From Pseudomonas sp. S31 (GTDB lineage Bacteria; Pseudomonadota; Gammaproteobacteria; Pseudomonadales; Pseudomonadaceae): 64,000 nucleotides of DNA. Where the stretch lies: positions 496,001 to 560,000 of the forward strand of contig NZ_JACVVE010000001.1 in assembly GCF_016648105.1 (NCBI RefSeq), written 5' to 3'. How positions within the stretch are numbered: position 1 is the stretch's first letter; every line of letters starts with the position of its first letter. Of this stretch, positions 34,665 through 42,414 are shown one piece after another. Both the position numbers and the translations under genes were made by a program. The notes beneath the pieces were generated by a model. It was not told the origin of the DNA. It ran no database searches and was given only the letters and a program-made list of their open reading frames with translations.

Positions 34665-35704
34665 CGTCCGTCATCCTGGCGCTTGGCAGGCGTGAGCCGG
34701 GCGCTGCTCTGCCGGGCGACCAGCGCGATGTCCAGTTCGGTGACGCGCGCCACCTCTACGCCTTCGATCTGCGCGATCAGGGTGTCGGCGCTGATCCGGC
34801 CGATCTCGAAAATCGGAATGCTCACCGACGTCAGGCTGGGCGAGGCAATGGCGCTGAAGCTGATGTCGTCGAAGCCGGTGATCGACAGTTGTGCCGGAAC
34901 CTCGATGCCGCAGCGCTTGGCCTGCTCGCTGGCGCCCAGGGCCAGCAGGTCGGTGGTGCAGATCAGCGCCGTGGGCCGGGGCGACATCTGCAACAGCTGC
35001 TCGAGGCCGGCCCGGCCGCCATCGATGCTGAACGGCTGCTCGATGATGCGGTTTTCCGGCACCTCCAGGCCCTGCTCGGCGAAGCGCTTGCGCACCCCCT
35101 GGATCCGGTAGCGAGTACGTTCGTTGTACTGGCGGTGGCCGGTGAGGATGGCGACATCGCGATGGCCCAGGCCCAGCAGATGATCGGCCACCAACTCGCC
35201 GCCCCTGACGTTGCAGAAGCCCACCGCGCAATGCGCTTGGCAATCGTCCACCGACCACATCAGCACGTACGGCCGCTGCGACACCTGCAGCAGGTCGAAC
35301 ACCGCTGGATCGTGATCGGTCCCCACCAGGAAGATCCCCTCCACACCCCGTTCGATCAAGTTGCGCACGCTGGAAAGCTCACGTTCGCGGTCGTATTCGT
35401 GGGAAGCGATGATCAGCTGGTAGCCGCAGGCGTTCAGCCGCTGCTGCAGTGCCTGGATCGAGTCGGCGTAGATGGGGTTGTTGAGCGTGGGGAAGATCGC
35501 CGCGACGCTGAAGGTGCGGCGCAGGGCCAGGGCTCTGGCGGCCCCGTCCATCACGTATTGCAACTGGCGCACGGCGTCGTCGACCTTGGCCAGGGTGGCC
35601 GGTTTCACCTGGTCTGGGTTGGACAAGGCGCGGGATGCGCTGCCCAGTGAAACCCCGGCCAGGCGGGCGACATCTCGCAGCGTCGGTTTATGGTTTTTTG
35701 TCAT
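34661..35704 (-). CDS. LacI-family transcriptional regulator
   Basis: 347 residues. The N-terminal HTH is TLRDVARLAGVSLGSASRAL plus the hinge helix region ending VMDGAARALALRR. The periplasmic-binding-like sensor domain includes FSVAAIFPTLNNPIYADSIQ and QLSITGFDDISFSAIASPSL. ATG 35702-35704 is used; the upstream extension is unlike the family. It is divergent from the ABC importer operon. Two palindromes in the 200 bp between them fit LacI operators, so it probably represses both itself and the importer until an inducer (substrate or intermediate) binds. Confidence 0.92.
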   Translation of the reverse strand: MTKNHKPTLRDVARLAGVSLGSASRALSNPDQVKPATLAKVDDAVRQLQYVMDGAARALALRRTFSVAAIFPTLNNPIYADSIQALQQRLNACGYQLIIASHEYDRERELSSVRNLIERGVEGIFLVGTDHDPAVFDLLQVSQRPYVLMWSVDDCQAHCAVGFCNVRGGELVADHLLGLGHRDVAILTGHRQYNERTRYRIQGVRKRFAEQGLEVPENRIIEQPFSIDGGRAGLEQLLQMSPRPTALICTTDLLALGASEQAKRCGIEVPAQLSITGFDDISFSAIASPSLTSVSIPIFEIGRISADTLIAQIEGVEVARVTELDIALVARQSSARLTPAKRQDDGR

Positions 35705-35751
35705 AGGTATCGTGGCTCCTGCTTGACAGCAGTATATCACCGCGCTTAAAA

Positions 35752-35765
35752 ATGAACCGGTTCAT
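35752..35765. promoter_or_regulatory. LacI-type operator 1 (perfect palindrome)
   Basis: The sequence ATGAACCGGTTCAT is a perfect 14-base palindrome with the central CpG usual for LacI-family operators. It lies 48 bp upstream of the regulator ATG. A degenerate copy, TGAACCCGGTCA, follows at 35770-35781. Confidence 0.8.
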
Positions 35766-35852
35766 ATTTTGAACCCGGTCATGCCAAACCAACAAGAAAG
35801 CGACCGTCAGGCCTCCCAGCACCCACCGCGGTGTTTTTTTTGAACCTGGATT

Positions 35853-35864
35853 TGAACCGGTTCA
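35853..35864. promoter_or_regulatory. LacI-type operator 2 (perfect palindrome)
   Basis: TGAACCGGTTCA, the same 12-base core as operator 1, with centres exactly 100 bp apart. An extra half site TGAACC lies at 35841-35846, 12 bp upstream in the same orientation. It is 40 bp before the binding-protein ATG. The spacing allows DNA looping by a LacI tetramer or dimer pair. Confidence 0.8.
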
Positions 35865-35904
35865 TTTTTACCTGACGACGCACGACATACCAGGAGGCAA
35901 CACA

Positions 35905-37116
35905 ATGAAAATAATGCCTTGGGCCCTCAGTGGCGTCGCCGCACTGACCTTGTCAGCCTCGCTGACTGCCTATGCCGATGTACAGATCGGCGCGCTCTAC
36001 CCACTCAGTGGCGCCCTCGCCCTGCTCGGTGACGAGAGTTATCGCGGGGTGGAACTGGCCGTGGCCGAACGCAACGCCGCCGGTGGCCTCAAGGGCGAGC
36101 CGATCAAGCTGGTCAAGGCCGACGCGGTGGACGCGGCCCAGGCCGTCAGCGCCGCGCGCCGGCTGACCTCCAGCGACAACGTCGCGGCGGTGTTCGGCAG
36201 CTACTCCTCCGCCCTGTCCTTCGCCGCCACCCAGGTCACCGAGCTGGCCGGCATCCCCTACTTCGAGCTCGGCGCCGTGGCCGACAACATCACCGACCGC
36301 GGCTTGCAGAACGTGTACCGCAGCAACCCCACCGCCAGGAACTTCGCCGAAGGCACCATCACCGCGATCACCGAACTGGTGGCGCCGCAGCTCAAGGTCG
36401 ACCCGAAAAGTCTGAAGATCGCGATCATCCACGAAGATGCCTTGTACGGCACCACCATCGCCAACTTCCAGAAGGAGCTCGCCGCCAGCAAGGGCCTCAA
36501 CGTGGTCGAAGTACTGCCCTACTCAGCCAAGGCCGTGGACCTGTCGTCGCTGATCCTGCGCCTCAAGGGTGCCGGCGCCGACGTGGTCCTGCAGACCTCC
36601 TACCAGAACGACACCACGCTGTTCTTCCGGCAGATCCGCGAGGCCGGCTTCGCACCCAAGGCCATCATCGGTGCCGGCGGCGGCTACTCGATGCAAGACA
36701 CCATGAAGGTGGTGGGCGCGCAGAACATCGAAGGCGTGCTGGACGTGGACTTTCCGCAGTTCCAGACCAACGAGGCCGGCGCCCCCGGCATCGCCGCCTT
36801 CGCCGACGCCTACCGCGCCCGCTACGGCAGCGAGCCCCGCTCCGGGCACAGCCTGATCAACTATGTGGGGGCCAAGGTGTTCCTCGACGCCATGGCCAAC
36901 GCCAAGTCGTACGATGCCGAGGACATCCGCCAGGCCGTGCAGGCCATCGATATCCCGGTCGGGCAGACCGCAGCGAACATCGGTGCCAAGTTCGCCGAGA
37001 ACGGGCAGAACCAACGCGCGCAGACCACCATCATGCAGTGGCAGCAAGGCGTGCTGAAGACCGTGTACCCGCAAGACGCCGCCGTGGCCCAGGCCACCCT
37101 CGCCAGCCAGCCCTGA
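35905..37116 (+). CDS. ABC transporter substrate-binding protein, branched-chain amino acid (HAAT) type
   Basis: 403 residues with a Sec signal peptide cleaved near AYADV. The mature type I fold starts QIGALYPLSGALALLGDESY, the LivJ-like opening, and includes GAVADNITDRGLQNVYRSNP and RQIREAGFAPKAIIGAGGGY. Members bind amino acids, aromatic acids, amides or urea. First gene of the importer operon (SBP, LivH, LivM-LivG, LivF), under the LacI operators. A strong hairpin separates it from the permease, as is common where the binding protein is made in excess. The ligand is unknown. Confidence 0.92.
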   Translation: MKIMPWALSGVAALTLSASLTAYADVQIGALYPLSGALALLGDESYRGVELAVAERNAAGGLKGEPIKLVKADAVDAAQAVSAARRLTSSDNVAAVFGSYSSALSFAATQVTELAGIPYFELGAVADNITDRGLQNVYRSNPTARNFAEGTITAITELVAPQLKVDPKSLKIAIIHEDALYGTTIANFQKELAASKGLNVVEVLPYSAKAVDLSSLILRLKGAGADVVLQTSYQNDTTLFFRQIREAGFAPKAIIGAGGGYSMQDTMKVVGAQNIEGVLDVDFPQFQTNEAGAPGIAAFADAYRARYGSEPRSGHSLINYVGAKVFLDAMANAKSYDAEDIRQAVQAIDIPVGQTAANIGAKFAENGQNQRAQTTIMQWQQGVLKTVYPQDAAVAQATLASQP

Positions 37117-37138
37117 TGCTACCGACAACACCCAGGCA

Positions 37139-37161
37139 ACACGCCCCTGACCGGGGCGTGT
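37139..37161 (+). repeat. Intercistronic stem-loop after the binding-protein gene
   Basis: A 9-base stem ACACGCCCC/GGGGCGTGT with loop TGACC, 22 bp after the stop. No T-run follows. It probably protects the upstream message or attenuates read-through into the permease genes, giving more binding protein than permease. Confidence 0.55.
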
Positions 37162-37182
37162 GCCTGTGCACGAGGACCTTTC

Positions 37183-38061
37183 ATGGACATCTTCCTGCAA
37201 CTTCTGCTTAACGGCGTGTTGCTCGGTGGCACGCTGGCCATCATCAGCATCGGCCTGACGCTGATCTTCGGCATCGTCAGGGTGGTCAACTTCGCCCACG
37301 GCGAGTTCCTGATGATCGGCATGTACGCCGTGTACCTGATGAACCAGCATTTCGGTTTGCATCCCTATGCCGCGATACTTCCGGCGGTCGCCCTGCTGTT
37401 CGTGCTGGGTGCCGGCATGCAGCGTTTCATCATCCAGCCCCTGCTCGCAGCCGAAGGGCACATCCAGATTTTCGCCACGGTCGGGGTCTCCATTGCCCTG
37501 ATGAACGCCGCCCTGCTGGTGTTCGGCGCCGACATGCTCACCGTCAGCAACCCCAGCGGCCTGGGCACCGGCAGCGTGGCGGTCGGCCCGCTGCGGGCCA
37601 ACAGCGGCCAGCTGCTGACCTTCGGCGTCTCCCTGGCGCTGGTCGGCGGCCTGCACTGGTTCCTGCACAACACCTTCCTCGGCCGTGCGGTGCGGGCCAC
37701 GGCGCAGCATCGCAACGCCGCGCTGTTGATGGGGGTGAACGTCAACCGCATCTACATCTTCGCCTTCGGCCTGGGCTGTGCCTGCCTGGGCCTGGCCGCC
37801 GGGATGATCGCGCCGCAATATCCGGTGTTCCCCACCTTTGGCACCTTCTTCGTGCTGACCGCCTTCGTCATCGTGGTGCTCGGTGGCCTTGGCAGCCTGT
37901 CGGGAGCGCTGGTGGGTTCGATCCTGATCGGCGTGGTGGACAGCCTGGCCGGTTACTACATCGCGCCCGACCTCAAGGAGGTCGTGTACTTCCTGATCTT
38001 CCTGGCGATCCTCATTTTCCGCCCCACCGGCCTGTTCGGTGCCGGGCGCGGTTCAGAGTAG
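37183..38061 (+). CDS. Branched-chain amino acid-type ABC permease (LivH family)
   Basis: A 292-residue inner-membrane permease with about eight helices. The N-terminus FLQLLLNGVLLGGTLAIISI and GIVRVVNFAHGEFLMIGMYA are highly typical of LivH. The ATPase-contact loop lies near TAQHRNAALLMGVNVNRIYI. It ends RPTGLFGAGRGSE, also typical. The gene ends 10 bp before the LivM-LivG fusion gene and forms the membrane pore with its LivM half. Confidence 0.93.
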   Translation: MDIFLQLLLNGVLLGGTLAIISIGLTLIFGIVRVVNFAHGEFLMIGMYAVYLMNQHFGLHPYAAILPAVALLFVLGAGMQRFIIQPLLAAEGHIQIFATVGVSIALMNAALLVFGADMLTVSNPSGLGTGSVAVGPLRANSGQLLTFGVSLALVGGLHWFLHNTFLGRAVRATAQHRNAALLMGVNVNRIYIFAFGLGCACLGLAAGMIAPQYPVFPTFGTFFVLTAFVIVVLGGLGSLSGALVGSILIGVVDSLAGYYIAPDLKEVVYFLIFLAILIFRPTGLFGAGRGSE

Positions 38062-38071
38062 GAGCTTAGCG

Positions 38072-39850
38072 ATGAACCTTCTTCACCCCCGCGTCTACCT
38101 CAGCCTGGCGGCGCTGTCGCTGCTGTTGATCATCCCGTTCGCGGCAGGCTCCAACTTTGTCTTTCACCTGTTCATCCTGATCTGCAGCTATGCCGCGCTG
38201 GCCAGTGCCTGGAACATCGTCGGCGGTTTCGCCGGCCAGCTGTCGCTGGGCCATGCCGTGTTCTATGGCACCGGCGCCTACGTCAGCACCCTGCTGTTGC
38301 TGCACTTCAACCTCAGCCCCTGGCTGGGCATGCTCGTGGGCGCTGCGGCCAGCACCGTGCTGGCGGTGCTCATCAGCTGGCCGTGCTTCCGCCTGCGCGG
38401 GCCGTTCTTCGCCCTGGCGACCATCGCCGTGCTCGAAGTGGTGCGCCTGCTGGTGATCAACCAGCATGACCTGACCGGCGGCGCTACCGGCCTTGCCGTG
38501 CCGCTCAAGCTCGGCGCCGAATGGATGCTGTTCCGCGCCCGCTGGCCGTATCTGCTGATCGCCTTCGGCTTCCTCGCCATCACCTTGCTGGTGTCGTGGA
38601 AGCTCAAGCACTCGCGGCTGGGCTATTACCTGATCGCCGTGCGCGAGCGCGAGGATGCCGCGCAGGCAGTGGGGGTCAACGCGGTCAAGGTGAAGCTGAT
38701 CGCGGTAGTACTGTCGGCCGCCCTGACCAGCCTGATCGGCAGCTTCCACGCCATGTACCTGACCTTCATCGAGCCTGGGGCGATGTTCTCCCTGGAGCTG
38801 TCGATCCAGATCGCCATGTTCGCCTTGATCGGCGGCCTGGGCACCTTGTCCGGCCCACTGATCGGCACCGTGATCGTACTGCCCCTGGCCGAACTGGCGC
38901 GGGGTTGGCTGGGCGATGCCGGCAGCGGCGTGCATGGCCTGGTGTATGGCCTGGTGCTGGTCGCCTTCGTGCTGACCATTCCGCAAGGGCTGGTCGGGCG
39001 CTTCGGCCCACGGGTGAGCGCCTGGGTCGACCGCCTGCCCGGCGCCAAGGCCATGGCAGACACGCCCGCAGCGCCGCTACCGGTAGGCAGGCCCTCGCCG
39101 CGAGCTGGCGAACCAATCCTGGTCGCCGAACACCTGCACAAATACTTCGGCGGCCTGCACGCCACCAACGACGTGTCGCTGACCTTGAACGAAGGCGAGA
39201 TCGTCGGCGTGATCGGCCCCAACGGTGCCGGCAAGACCACCGTGTTCAACCAGCTGTCCGGGTTCATCCAGCCGTCCTCCGGCAGCGTCAAGGTGCGCGG
39301 TGCCGACGGGCAATGGATAAACCCGAGTACCCCGGCGCAGTTCGCGGTGGCTGGCATTGGCCGTACCTTTCAGATCGTGCAGCCGTTCGCCGACCTGAGC
39401 GTGTGCGAAAACATCATGCTCGGTGCCTTCATGCATACCCGCGACCCGGCCGAGGCCCGGCAGATCGCCACCCAGGTCGCCGCGCTCACCGACCTCGGCC
39501 CGCTCCTCGACACCCGCGCCCGCAACCTCACCGTCGGCGGCATGAAGCGCCTGGAGATGGCCCGTGCACTGGCTACCCGACCCCGCGTACTGCTGCTCGA
39601 CGAGGTCATGGCCGGGCTCAACCCCACCGACGTGGCCAAGGCCATCGAGATCATCCGCCGCGTGCGCGACACCGGGGTCAGCGTGCTGATGATCGAACAC
39701 ATCATGCAGGCGACCATGACCCTGTCCGACCGTATCGTGGTGATCAGCACCGGTAGCGTGCTGATGGACGGCGACCCGCAGGCCGTGGTCAGCAACCCGC
39801 AGGTCATCGAGGCTTACCTGGGCAAGGAGTACGACCATGCTGCAGCTTGA
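38072..39850 (+). CDS. Fused LivM-type permease and LivG-type ATPase
   Basis: 592 residues. Residues about 1-325 are a LivM permease (ASAWNIVGGFAGQLSLGHAV near the N-terminus, then GLGTLSGPLIGTVIVLPLAE). A linker of about 20 residues leads to a complete LivG ATPase with Walker A GPNGAGKT (about 380), Walker B VLLLDEVMAGLNP and the degenerate signature LTVGGMKRLEMARAL. ATG 38072 follows GGAG; a longer frame inside livH has no ribosome site. LivG and LivM are usually separate genes, and here a single frame runs through both. Works with LivH and LivF. Confidence 0.92.
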   Translation: MNLLHPRVYLSLAALSLLLIIPFAAGSNFVFHLFILICSYAALASAWNIVGGFAGQLSLGHAVFYGTGAYVSTLLLLHFNLSPWLGMLVGAAASTVLAVLISWPCFRLRGPFFALATIAVLEVVRLLVINQHDLTGGATGLAVPLKLGAEWMLFRARWPYLLIAFGFLAITLLVSWKLKHSRLGYYLIAVREREDAAQAVGVNAVKVKLIAVVLSAALTSLIGSFHAMYLTFIEPGAMFSLELSIQIAMFALIGGLGTLSGPLIGTVIVLPLAELARGWLGDAGSGVHGLVYGLVLVAFVLTIPQGLVGRFGPRVSAWVDRLPGAKAMADTPAAPLPVGRPSPRAGEPILVAEHLHKYFGGLHATNDVSLTLNEGEIVGVIGPNGAGKTTVFNQLSGFIQPSSGSVKVRGADGQWINPSTPAQFAVAGIGRTFQIVQPFADLSVCENIMLGAFMHTRDPAEARQIATQVAALTDLGPLLDTRARNLTVGGMKRLEMARALATRPRVLLLDEVMAGLNPTDVAKAIEIIRRVRDTGVSVLMIEHIMQATMTLSDRIVVISTGSVLMDGDPQAVVSNPQVIEAYLGKEYDHAAA

Positions 39851-40541
39851 CAACATCCATGCGGGCTACGGCAACACCGAAGTGCTGCGCGGCGTATCGC
39901 TCGAGGTCAGGGCTGGCGAAGTGGTGACCCTGGTAGGTGCCAACGGGGCCGGCAAGACCACCACCCTGCGCAGCCTGTGCGGCTTGATCAAACCCAGCCA
40001 GGGCAGCATCACCTTCGACGGACGCCGCCTGGACGGCAGCCGCCCGGATGAAATCGTCGACGCCGGCATCACCCTGGTGCCCGAAGGCCGCCAGCTGTTC
40101 CCGTTCATCAGCGTGCGCGACAACCTGTTGATGGGCGCCTACAAGAAAGCCGCCCGAAGCGCGGTGAAGCAGCGCCTGGAACAGGTGCTGGAGCTGTTCC
40201 CGCGGGTGCGCGAGCGGCTGGAGCAACAGGCCGGTTCGCTGTCTGGGGGCGAGCAGCAGATGGTGGCCATCGCCCGTGGCCTGATGGCCGACCCCAAGCT
40301 GCTGATCTTCGATGAACCCTCGCTGGGGCTGTCGCCGCTGCTGGTGTCGCAGGTGTTCGGGATCATCGACAAGATCCTCGCCCTGGGCACCACGGTGCTG
40401 ATCGTCGAGCAGAACATCGTGCACACCCTGCGCGTCGCGCACCGCGGCTATGTGCTGGAGAACGGCGCCATCACCCTGACCGGCAGCGGCCAGGCGCTGC
40501 TGGACAACCCCCACGTCAAGCGTGCTTACCTCGGGCTTTGA
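39837..40541 (+). CDS. Branched-chain amino acid-type ABC ATPase (LivF family)
   Basis: 234 residues. Walker A GANGAGKTTTLRS at about 36-48, signature LSGGEQQMVAIARGL, Walker B LLIFDEPSLGLSP, and the LivF-specific ITLVPEGRQLFPFISVRDNL before them. The start overlaps the fusion gene by 14 bp, so translation is probably coupled. It is the second ATPase of the importer, pairing with the LivG half of the fusion. Confidence 0.93.
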   Translation: MLQLDNIHAGYGNTEVLRGVSLEVRAGEVVTLVGANGAGKTTTLRSLCGLIKPSQGSITFDGRRLDGSRPDEIVDAGITLVPEGRQLFPFISVRDNLLMGAYKKAARSAVKQRLEQVLELFPRVRERLEQQAGSLSGGEQQMVAIARGLMADPKLLIFDEPSLGLSPLLVSQVFGIIDKILALGTTVLIVEQNIVHTLRVAHRGYVLENGAITLTGSGQALLDNPHVKRAYLGL

Positions 40542-40589
40542 GACCGTGGTAAGCGACACTTCCACATTTGAGCCAAGGAGCCACACACC

Positions 40590-41585
40590 ATGGGTCATAC
40601 CATGCGCCTGATCGATCACCGCCCCGGCGGCAGCCCCGACTGCCTGCGACTGACCGAGGCGCCCCTGCCCACCCCCGCCGCCGACGAAGTGCTGATCAAG
40701 GTGGCCTATGCCGGCGTCAACCGCCCGGACGTACTGCAGCGCTCGGGCAGCTATCCACCACCTGCAGATGCCTCCCCCTTCCTCGGGCTGGAAGTCTCCG
40801 GCGAAGTGGTTGCAGTGGGCAGCGACGTACAAGGCCTCAAGGCCGGAGACCGGGTCTGCGCCCTCACCCCCGGCGGCGGCTACGCCGAATACTGCTGTGC
40901 ACCGGCCGCACACTGCCTGCCGGTACCGCAGGGCCTGTCACTGCTGCAGGCTGCAGCCCTGCCGGAAAACTACTTCACGGTCTGGACCAACCTGTTCGAG
41001 CGCGGCCGCCTGAGCAGCGGTGAAACCGTGCTGGTGCACGGTGGCTCCAGCGGCATCGGCCTGACCGCGATCCAGCTGGCCCAGCAATTCGGCGCCCACG
41101 TGCTGGCTACCGCCGGCAGCGCGGAGAAACTCGACGCCTGCCGCCAGGCCGGGGCCAGCCGGGCGATCAACTACCGCGAGGAAGACTTCGTCGACGTGGT
41201 CAAGGCCTGCACCGATGGCCGCGGCGTGAACATGATCCTCGACATGGTCGGTGGCAGCTACTTGCAACGCAACATCGATTCACTCGCCGTCGAAGGCCGG
41301 TTGGTGCAGATCGCCTTCCTCGAAGGCAGCCAGGCCGAGCTGAACGTGATGCCGATCATGCTAAAGCGCCTCACGTTCACCGGTTCCACCCTGCGCGCCC
41401 GCCCCAAGCAGGAAAAAGCCGCCATCGCCGACGCCCTGCAGCAACACGTCTGGCCGCTTCTGAGCGCGGGGGCTTGCCTGCCGGTGATCCATGCCACCTT
41501 CCCCCTGGCGCAAGCCGAACAAGCCCACGCACTGATGGAAAGCAGCCGCCATATCGGCAAGATCATGTTGGAGGTCAACCCATGA
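40590..41585 (+). CDS. NAD(P)H quinone oxidoreductase-like enzyme (MDR zinc-less)
   Basis: 331 residues of the medium-chain dehydrogenase family, quinone oxidoreductase (QOR/PIG3-like) group. The N-terminal substrate domain has VAYAGVNRPDVLQRSGSYPP. The Rossmann fold has VLVHGGSSGIGLTAIQLAQQ and INYREEDFVDVVKACTDGRG. AAGGAG lies 9 bases before ATG 40590. Its stop overlaps the SDR start by 4 bp. It is downstream of the importer genes (48 bp gap) and probably acts on an intermediate of the imported compound; specificity is unknown. Confidence 0.9.
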   Translation: MGHTMRLIDHRPGGSPDCLRLTEAPLPTPAADEVLIKVAYAGVNRPDVLQRSGSYPPPADASPFLGLEVSGEVVAVGSDVQGLKAGDRVCALTPGGGYAEYCCAPAAHCLPVPQGLSLLQAAALPENYFTVWTNLFERGRLSSGETVLVHGGSSGIGLTAIQLAQQFGAHVLATAGSAEKLDACRQAGASRAINYREEDFVDVVKACTDGRGVNMILDMVGGSYLQRNIDSLAVEGRLVQIAFLEGSQAELNVMPIMLKRLTFTGSTLRARPKQEKAAIADALQQHVWPLLSAGACLPVIHATFPLAQAEQAHALMESSRHIGKIMLEVNP

Positions 41586-42352
41586 TTGCAGGTCGTCACA
41601 ACGGCAGGAAGGTCCTGGTTTCGGGAGCCGCCAGCGGCATTGGTGCGGCCATCGCACTGCGCTACTGCCAGGAAGGGGCGACGGTCGCGCTGCTCGACCT
41701 GAACCCGCAGACGCTGGCCGAACAAGGCGAGAGCCTGCGCACACAAGGTTTCCAGGTAGCCTGGCAAGCGGCGGATGTCGGCGATTTCGAGCAATGCCAG
41801 CAAGCCTGCACACGGCTGGCCGACGAAATCGGCACCATCGACACGCTGATCAACAACGCCGGTATCTCGCCCAAGCATGACGGCAAGCCTGCGCCGATCT
41901 GGCAGATGAGTGCCGAAGAATGGCAACGGGTGGTCGCCGTCAACCTCAACGGCGCCTTCAACCTTTCCCGCCTGCTTTCGCCGTCGATGGTCGAGCAGCG
42001 TTTCGGGCGCATCATCAGCATGTCGTCGGTGGCTGGCAGTGCCTACCTGCCGCTGGTCGCCGCCCACTACAGCGCTACCAAGGCGGCGATCATCGGCCTC
42101 ACCCGCCACCTCGCGGGCGAGCTGGGCGAGTTCGGCATCACCGCCAACGCCCTGGCGCCGGGGCGGATCGAAACACCGCTGTTGAAAACCGTGGCAGCGA
42201 CCGCCAACGAGGCGGTGATTGCCGAAACCCCCTTGCTCAGGTTGGGCCAGCCCTGGGAAGTGGCGGATGCCGCCTGCTATCTGAGTGCTCCTGAGAGTGC
42301 GTTCATTACCGGGCAGGTGCTGGATGTGGCGGGGGGGTGGTTGATGCGCTGA
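41582..42352 (+). CDS. Short-chain dehydrogenase/reductase (SDR)
   Basis: 256 residues of the classical SDR family. The nucleotide motif is VSGAASGIGAAIALRYCQ and the NNAGIS motif is present. The catalytic Ser-Tyr-Lys set is in MSSVAGSAYLPLVAAHYSAT followed by Lys (KAA). The Asp after the second strand (ALLDLNP) suggests NAD preference. It starts with an ATGA overlap with the QOR-like gene and is the last gene of the importer operon. Probably an alcohol or ketone step of the same pathway. Confidence 0.92.
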   Translation: MIAGRHNGRKVLVSGAASGIGAAIALRYCQEGATVALLDLNPQTLAEQGESLRTQGFQVAWQAADVGDFEQCQQACTRLADEIGTIDTLINNAGISPKHDGKPAPIWQMSAEEWQRVVAVNLNGAFNLSRLLSPSMVEQRFGRIISMSSVAGSAYLPLVAAHYSATKAAIIGLTRHLAGELGEFGITANALAPGRIETPLLKTVAATANEAVIAETPLLRLGQPWEVADAACYLSAPESAFITGQVLDVAGGWLMR

Positions 42353-42363
42353 TGGCGAGTGGG

Positions 42364-42390
42364 GCAGCAGGCTCAAGCAGGCCCTGCTGC
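42364..42390. terminator. Possible bidirectional stem-loop between SDR and tssM
   Basis: Arms GCAGCAGG (42364-42371) and CCTGCTGC (42383-42390) with an 11-base loop. An outer pair GGGGCAG/CTGCCCC (42361-42367, 42404-42410) gives an alternative fold. It lies between converging 3' ends but has no T-run. Confidence 0.4.
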
Positions 42391-42414
42391 ACGTTCACCA
42401 AGCCTGCCCCGATC

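Noticed and set aside
36523..37818. 431-codon minus-strand frame over the HAAT binding protein and LivH
   Set aside because: His/Gln/Asp-rich shadow of clear genes on the plus strand.
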